From positions 1 through 20,598 of the forward strand of contig CAZFWV010000096.1 in assembly GCA_964522605.1 (NCBI GenBank): 20,598 bases of DNA. Reading direction: 5' to 3'. This DNA is from CAVZLD01 sp964522605. Its GTDB lineage: Bacteria; Planctomycetota; Planctomycetia; Pirellulales; Pirellulaceae. The translations under genes and the position numbers were made by a program. The notes beneath the pieces are model-generated. The model made no database searches. It was given only the letters and a program-made list of their open reading frames with translations, and was not told the DNA's origin. Every line of letters starts with the position of its first letter. Position 1 is the first letter of the stretch. Positions 16,069 through 20,598 of this stretch are shown here, in pieces.

Positions 16069-17557
16069 AACTGCGGTCCCAGTCGGCCGGTCCGATCAGC
16101 CAGCCACGGGAGAGCCCTAGAGTCACCACCAACGCAACGGACGCCAGGGCGGCGAACGGCCCAAGACAGAGGGTCAACGGTAACCCCATCGCGACCCAGG
16201 TGATTCCCCGGTACCTCATCCCCAATCGTTGACTCAGCGCGAGAACGATCGCCAGGGCGGCGAGGTTCGCAACGGCCGTTGCCGCAACGGCGCCGGCCAA
16301 TCCCCAGCGAGGCAGCCACCAGAAATTCAAAGTCGCGTTGGCGACAAGTCCCAGACTGACCGCCACGCTCGCCAACCAGGCCTTCTCGCGGCACCACAAA
16401 TAGTTGTTCGCAATCGTCAGCAGCCCGAACCAAACACATGCCACCATCGTCAGCGGCATCACTGCCAGACCTTCCACATACTTGTTCGCCAACACGAAGC
16501 GAAAGAGAACGGGCGCAACAAGCAAGGCAGTCGCCGCGACGAGGATCAACGCGAAGCAACTCCAAAGCAGGCACAAGTCCAATTTGCGAGCAACCTCCCG
16601 CTGTCGCCCCTGCTCCCAATCACAACTCATGTAGGACAACAGCACTCCGCCCACCATACAAGTGACGGCAACCATCACTTCGCCCAAGACGCGACTGCTG
16701 TGGTACTGTCCGACAAGTTCCAATCCATCTTGATGGGCCGCTTCCGCGAAATGCACGATCATGTACCGGTCGACCGCGGCAAACAGGTTGGTGAGTAGAT
16801 CGGATAGCCAGAACCAGGCAGCGAAAGGCAGCAGTTTCGCCCAGAATGTCGACGCCGGACTGAAATTCTCGTCGGCAGCGCTCCCGCCGAGAGTCGCGAC
16901 GATCGCCCAAATGGCGACCGCAGCCGTCAGGGCACAAGACACCCCGTACCCCACCACAATCCCTGCCGTCCGCCAGGCTCCACTCGCCAGCAGTAAAGCC
17001 GTCACCGTGAAGAGCAGGCTATTGGCAAACTGAAGCCAGGATACGATTCGCAACTGACGCAATGCCGTCAAGAGTTCTATGACAAAGTTGAAGGCAATGA
17101 CGGCGACCAACACCGTGGTACAGACACAGAACAAGTCGACTGCTTGCGGATTTCCGAACACCAACCACGCCAGGGGACGCCGAGCAATCCCAAGAAGGCA
17201 AACACCGAGAACCGTCAGGAGCGATGTCACGATGCTCGCGCGGCGCACGAAGGCCTGAAGTTGCCCACGCTGACGATAGTACTCAAGGTACCGCTTGAAG
17301 GAACCGGGGATTCCCCAAACAACAAGGGGAGCGGCCAGCAACAAAAAACTGTAAGCCAGATTCCACGCTCCCAACTCCTCAGGATCCAGCAGCCGACAAA
17401 CCATGACATTTCGGAACAGACCGATGCCGCGCTGGACGATGGTCAGCAACAACATCAGGGCCATGCCGCGGACAAGCGAATCGGCCCGCAAAGGTGGTCG
17501 GGGGATCGGCGGCGAATCGGAAGCAACGGCGACTGTTGTTTCAGCCAATCGAAGCAT
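16064..17557 (-). CDS. Polysaccharide flippase, Wzx/MOP superfamily
   Basis: The product has 497 residues from the ATG at 17557, chosen because GGAGG lies 6 nt upstream. A start at 17578 would overlap the deacetylase gene more. The chain has about 12-14 hydrophobic segments. The pattern fits the polysaccharide-export branch of the MOP superfamily: an Arg-containing first helix (GMALMLLLTIVQRGIGLFRN), DRYMIVHF in the middle, and NFWWLPRWGLAGAVAATAVA late in the chain. Such proteins move lipid-linked glycan units across the inner membrane. The start overlaps the end of the deacetylase gene by 17 bp, so the two are translationally linked. The stop codon is supplied by the edge of the palindromic repeat at 16041-16068, so the last residues (after WLIGPADW) may differ between relatives. 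Confidence 0.92.
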   Translation of the reverse strand: MLRLAETTVAVASDSPPIPRPPLRADSLVRGMALMLLLTIVQRGIGLFRNVMVCRLLDPEELGAWNLAYSFLLLAAPLVVWGIPGSFKRYLEYYRQRGQLQAFVRRASIVTSLLTVLGVCLLGIARRPLAWLVFGNPQAVDLFCVCTTVLVAVIAFNFVIELLTALRQLRIVSWLQFANSLLFTVTALLLASGAWRTAGIVVGYGVSCALTAAVAIWAIVATLGGSAADENFSPASTFWAKLLPFAAWFWLSDLLTNLFAAVDRYMIVHFAEAAHQDGLELVGQYHSSRVLGEVMVAVTCMVGGVLLSYMSCDWEQGRQREVARKLDLCLLWSCFALILVAATALLVAPVLFRFVLANKYVEGLAVMPLTMVACVWFGLLTIANNYLWCREKAWLASVAVSLGLVANATLNFWWLPRWGLAGAVAATAVANLAALAIVLALSQRLGMRYRGITWVAMGLPLTLCLGPFAALASVALVVTLGLSRGWLIGPADWDRSS

Positions 17558-18419
17558 GATCGACCTCCGGAACTTCAATCGACCGTGCTCGAGAGGTGTC
17601 GGTGCGCATCGCGTGACGCAACAATTTGACTCGATCCAAAGTCAGCCAGTTTCGAAAGCGGAGCATTTCGGGATCCGCATGGATGCGTCGCATATGGAAC
17701 GCATCCCCACCTGGAAAGTTGTACCCCCCATACGCCGAGCAAATGCCTTGATAGCCCGCCTGCTGCGCAACTTGCATCGCCTGCGGCGTTACATGCTGCG
17801 GCTGACCGTAGGGAAAGGCGAAGTATCGAATCGGGGCCCCCAGATAATCCGCCAGCTCATGCCCCGATGTGGCAATTTCATCCTGCAGAACCTGCGGATC
17901 CTCGATCACGCTCAGGTCGGCATGAGTACGTGTGTGGCAACCCACTTCGACCCCCGCCGACAACAACTCACACAGCTGATCCAACGAGTTGGGAGGCAGC
18001 GGTCGGCCACAAGCCAAATCATGAGGAAAAGGACGAGCCTGCAGTACATGATCCGTCGCAACGAAATAAGTGCAGGGAATGCGTCGGCGAATCAACAAAG
18101 GCAGGGCGAAGTCACAATTCTCCGCATAGCCGTCGTCAAAAGTGAGGCAGACGGCCGGCCGCTCGTTCAATCCTCGGCGAATCCTCTGCTGGGCCGTCGC
18201 GAGTGAAATGAGTTCGAAGCGAGCCTGCAGCCAGTCGATCTGGCGAGCGAACAGTTCACGGGAAATCGTCCACCCATTCGGATGGCAGTCGGCCACGCGG
18301 TGATAGAACAGGATCATCACCGGCGACATACCGCGCCAGCCGGCAAGTCGGTTGGCACCGAGCCGGAACGGGAGGGTCCCGTAGTAGTTGGCCGCAACAA
18401 GATAACGCTTCCAATCCAT
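17541..18419 (-). CDS. Polysaccharide deacetylase (NodB homology domain)
   Basis: The product has 292 residues. All main NodB motifs are visible: TFDDG (93-97) with the catalytic and metal Asp pair, HTRTH (162-166) giving two zinc His, and FPYG (202-205) in the third motif. These carbohydrate esterase family 4 enzymes remove N- or O-acetyl groups from glycans. No classical signal peptide is seen, so the location is uncertain. The ATG at 18419 lies 9 bases inside the second assembly gap edge. The same start region is repeated at 18529-18583 beyond the gap, so the 5' end is intact. The open frame that reads on through the N run is an artefact. It overlaps the flippase gene by 17 bp. Confidence 0.93.
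   Translation of the reverse strand: MDWKRYLVAANYYGTLPFRLGANRLAGWRGMSPVMILFYHRVADCHPNGWTISRELFARQIDWLQARFELISLATAQQRIRRGLNERPAVCLTFDDGYAENCDFALPLLIRRRIPCTYFVATDHVLQARPFPHDLACGRPLPPNSLDQLCELLSAGVEVGCHTRTHADLSVIEDPQVLQDEIATSGHELADYLGAPIRYFAFPYGQPQHVTPQAMQVAQQAGYQGICSAYGGYNFPGGDAFHMRRIHADPEMLRFRNWLTLDRVKLLRHAMRTDTSRARSIEVPEVDHASIG
17564..17568 (-). promoter_or_regulatory. Ribosome binding site of the flippase gene
   Basis: GGAGG on the minus strand, inside the end of the deacetylase gene, 6 nt before the ATG at 17557. It decides the flippase start. Confidence 0.65.
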
Positions 18420-18428
18420 GCTAAAACT

Positions 18429-18528
18429 NNNNNNNNNNNNNNNNNNNNNNNNNNNNNNNNNNNNNNNNNNNNNNNNNNNNNNNNNNNNNNNNNNNNNNNN
18501 NNNNNNNNNNNNNNNNNNNNNNNNNNNN
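18429..18528. other. Assembly gap 2 (100 N) with 55-bp flanking duplication
   Basis: There are exactly 100 N. The 55 bases 18374-18428 are repeated without change at 18529-18583. 55 is a usual assembler word size, so two contigs sharing one word were probably placed side by side instead of merged. The second copy holds a duplicate of the deacetylase start (ATG at 18574, minus strand). Confidence 0.9.
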
Positions 18529-18583
18529 GGGTCCCGTAGTAGTTGGCCGCAACAAGATAACGCTTCCAATCCATGCTAAAACT

Positions 18584-18864
18584 TTAGCCCCGCAACTCGT
18601 GCCTTGTCACAGCGAAGAATCAGAGTTGCTTAGCACTTCGGCGGCGGACTTCCAGCCGGTCGGTGCAAATTCATGCCGAAGGACTGGAAGTCGGTCGTAC
18701 CCCAATCCTTAGCGGTAACAAAGCACGAGCCCATAATTGGCCCTCGCCGAAGCCGTTTGGCTTCGCGCACCGTCCGCCCGAGGCTGCCGTTGTAGCCTAT
18801 TCTTGCTGAGGTACCTGTCGCCGCCATCGGTCGTCTCGCAGATCTCTTCGGAATCGTCAACAGA
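18584..18864. other. Divergent promoter region between deacetylase and polymerase genes, with two inverted repeats
   Basis: The spacer should carry promoters in both directions. I cannot assign them. Two inverted repeats are visible: GACTTCCAG/CTGGAAGTC (18647-18655 and 18684-18692) and a tight hairpin CGAAGCC-GTTT-GGCTTCG (18748-18765). Neither has a T-run, so they look like dispersed palindromes and not terminators. Confidence 0.5.
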
Positions 18865-20271
18865 ATGCTGGTAATCGCCATCATCCTTGCAATGGTTTCG
18901 CTTGTCTGGACGGCGGTCTTCATACGTCAGGGTGGCCTCGCCCTCGGATGCCTGCTGGTCATTGCGACGGGCAGCTGCTTGGGACACCCCTTTTTCCATT
19001 TGTCTGTCCTGACACTGGACCGCGTGCTGTTTGTCGCCCTGTGCGGACTGTACGTGATCTATCGTCATTTCGGCCAAAACGAACCGAAGCCACTCACTTT
19101 GGCAGACGTGGCACTCGCAGTCCTTCTGGGGGCGTTATTGATCAGCACGTTTTCTCACGATTGGCGCGTCGATCGTGCGCAACCTGCCTCTCGCTTCTTA
19201 TTCCTCTACGCCATGCCGTCGGCCATGTATTGGGTGGCGCGGCAAAGCCCCTTGAGTGTTCGACAGATCCGTTGGATCAACGTCATCTTCGTTAGCTTTG
19301 CGGTTTACCTGTCGGTAACGGCAGTCGCCGAAATGACCGGACAGAATTGGATGATTCTGCCACGATATATTCTGACTTCTGAGTTTCAGGAGTTTGTTGG
19401 TCGCGGCCGAGGACCCTTCCTGAATCCAGTGGCGAATGGTCTCTACATGACCACAGGCCTCGCCTGTCTGATCGTGTCGGCGCGGCATTTCACGGGAAGA
19501 GGTCGCGTGCTGATCCTGGCGGTCGGATTGCTGATCCTCGCAGGAACGTTCGCTACGTTGACGCGGTGCGTCTGGCTAGGGACCATCCTGGCGGTGCTGC
19601 TGCTGGCGACGAGTGGACTGCCGACTCGACAACGGATTGGTGCCCTGACGCTGACCGCTTGCCTGGGCGCGGCAACGCTCGCGCTCGTATGGCCGCAGTT
19701 TGTCTCATTCAAACGGGATGCGAACCTGTCGGCGGCCCATACCGCCGATTCAACGCGTCTGCGACCCATGTTGGCGGCGGTCGGATGGCAGATGTTTCTG
19801 GACCATCCAATCGCCGGTGTCGGCTTAGGACAATACAAATACCGGGACCAGGAATATATCGCCGCCCGAGATGTCGATCTGCCTTTGGATCGGATTCGCC
19901 CTTACCATCAGCACAATGTGCTCCTGTCATTAATGGCGGAGACGGGGTTGCTCGGTACCCTGCCATTCGTCGTGTTGCTCAGCTATTGGTCGCGCCTTAG
20001 CTGGCAACTGTACAAAGATCGATCGCAATCATGGGAGTACCGGCAATTAGGCCTTGTCTTTCTTGCAGCCTTCGTCAGCTATCTCACCAGCGGCATGTTT
20101 CAGGACGTGGCCCTGATTCCCATGACGAACCTGCTGATTTTCTTCCTGGCCGGATTGACAACTTCTGCTGCCTTCCAGCCCAAGGGGACTCCAATCCCCC
20201 AACCCACCGAAAAAGAGGAAGCACACCACGATGCCGGTTCCATCTCGGAGCCAATCGCAATCATGAATTAG
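18865..20271 (+). CDS. O-antigen ligase/polymerase-like membrane protein (Wzy_C type)
   Basis: The product has 468 residues with about ten to twelve hydrophobic segments. A long polar loop (about 285-360) holds VGLGQYKYRD and then RPYHQHNVLLSLMAETGLLG, the conserved His-containing loop of the O-antigen ligase/polymerase family (Wzy/WaaL-like). Such proteins polymerise glycan units or attach the finished chain in the periplasm. Polymerase and ligase cannot be told apart by sequence alone. The C-terminus is a short polar tail. The ATG at 18865 is the only ATG after the upstream in-frame stop, and no good ribosome binding site precedes it. Its closest partners are the flippase, the deacetylase and the acyltransferase downstream. 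Confidence 0.9.
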   Translation: MLVIAIILAMVSLVWTAVFIRQGGLALGCLLVIATGSCLGHPFFHLSVLTLDRVLFVALCGLYVIYRHFGQNEPKPLTLADVALAVLLGALLISTFSHDWRVDRAQPASRFLFLYAMPSAMYWVARQSPLSVRQIRWINVIFVSFAVYLSVTAVAEMTGQNWMILPRYILTSEFQEFVGRGRGPFLNPVANGLYMTTGLACLIVSARHFTGRGRVLILAVGLLILAGTFATLTRCVWLGTILAVLLLATSGLPTRQRIGALTLTACLGAATLALVWPQFVSFKRDANLSAAHTADSTRLRPMLAAVGWQMFLDHPIAGVGLGQYKYRDQEYIAARDVDLPLDRIRPYHQHNVLLSLMAETGLLGTLPFVVLLSYWSRLSWQLYKDRSQSWEYRQLGLVFLAAFVSYLTSGMFQDVALIPMTNLLIFFLAGLTTSAAFQPKGTPIPQPTEKEEAHHDAGSISEPIAIMN

Positions 20272-20316
20272 GCTTTGTCTCAAAAGCCACGGTCAACAGT
20301 TTTGAGACAGAGCCTA
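20269..20316. terminator. Long hairpin directly after the polymerase stop codon
   Basis: The arms 20269-20285 and 20300-20316 (TAGGCTTTGTCTCAAAA and TTTTGAGACAGAGCCTA) pair over 17 bp with one mismatch that becomes a G-U pair in RNA on one strand. The loop is 14 nt. The left arm includes the polymerase stop codon. No T-run follows the stem, so termination is not proven. The arm also resembles the terminal inverted repeat of an insertion-sequence remnant or miniature element. Confidence 0.5.
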
Positions 20317-20339
20317 CCGTCGCAACACGGCGCGCAGTT

Positions 20340-20598
20340 ATGCATTTGGCCGAAGTACACACCAACGAACCTACCTTCCGTCTCACTCCGCACTCCTCGC
20401 GGAATGACTCACTGGGAAGTCTGGATGCGGCGCGTGTGGTGGCCATGCTGGCAATCATCTGGATCCACGCGGTTCGCAGTGTGCTGCTTACGCCGTCGAC
20501 GGTGCTCGGTCGATTTGCCGTCCCGTTCTTCGTAGCTGCGGCGGTTCTGCTGGTCGTCCGCAGCGCTAGAAGCGGTTACAAAACCGAGATTCGGGAGG
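20340..20598 (+). CDS. Acyltransferase family 3 membrane protein, N-terminal part (cut by window end)
   Basis: 86 codons are visible and the frame is open to the last base. After a polar leader of about 34 residues (MHLAEVHTNEP...) comes SLDAARVVAMLAIIWIHAV, the first helix of acyltransferase-3 proteins with the conserved Arg and the catalytic-region His. RFAVPFFVAAAVLLVV follows as the second helix. Members O-acetylate or otherwise acylate surface glycans (OafA-like), which suits the polysaccharide locus. The ATG at 20340 has no clear ribosome binding site. A different frame over the same bases also stays open but has no motif. The C-terminal three quarters lie outside the window. Confidence 0.8.
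   Translation, partial: MHLAEVHTNEPTFRLTPHSSRNDSLGSLDAARVVAMLAIIWIHAVRSVLLTPSTVLGRFAVPFFVAAAVLLVVRSARSGYKTEIRE

Noticed and set aside
15765..16619. Minus-strand open frame running through the N block
   Set aside because: It is open only because N does not encode stops, and it is a shadow of the flippase gene in another frame.
18592..18603. Sigma-54-like promoter (GGCACGAGTTGC on the minus strand) upstream of the deacetylase
   Set aside because: The spacing between the GG and GC elements is 8 bp; the -24/-12 consensus needs 10.

Overview
The window looks like part of a planctomycete genome (a draft or metagenome assembly, order Planctomycetales or near it). The clearest sign is the 1,894-residue exported protein at the left. 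It has an N-terminal LExLExRxLLAAD signal, several lamin-tail domains, a CotH kinase domain and a dockerin tail of the kind planctomycetes use in giant surface proteins. The weak or missing Shine-Dalgarno sites at several genes and the many dispersed GC-rich palindromes fit the same group. This is inference from protein style; no marker gene is present.

Layout. 1-457: low-complexity C/G tract and two hairpins. 458-6142 (+): the LTD/CotH/dockerin protein. 6179-8856 (-): a GAF-containing sigma-54-type activator followed by a small gene of unknown function. 9084-10339 (+): enoyl-ACP reductase (fabI) and a Nudix hydrolase, almost touching. 10340-11012: an intergenic block with three direct and one inverted copy of a degenerate repeat. 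11013-12020 (+): an exported HExxH protein. Its last 40 bp overlap the convergent cdsA. 13618-11981 (-): a plsC-type acyltransferase and cdsA, a two-gene phospholipid unit. 14095-18419 (-): GT4 glycosyltransferase, Wzx-type flippase and NodB polysaccharide deacetylase. 18865-20271 (+): O-antigen polymerase/ligase-like protein. 20340-end (+): the first 86 codons of an acyltransferase-3 membrane protein. The window cuts it off and it is easily overlooked.

How the genes fit together. The right third (14-20.6 kb) is a surface-polysaccharide locus: sugar transfer, export, polymerisation or ligation, and trimming or decoration of the glycan. The middle carries lipid metabolism: fatty acid elongation by FabI, then phosphatidic acid formation by PlsC and its activation to CDP-diacylglycerol by CdsA. 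The left is a large exported protein plus an activator whose targets are unknown.

Two runs of exactly 100 N (15940-16039 and 18429-18528) are flanked by perfect direct duplications of 35 and 55 bp. They are almost certainly scaffold joins between overlapping contigs and not missing DNA. I found no convincing new biological system. The points most worth a second look are the domain architecture of the CotH protein, the orphan gene beside the activator, the 28-bp perfect inverted repeat whose edge supplies the flippase stop codon, and the repeat-rich intergenic spaces.
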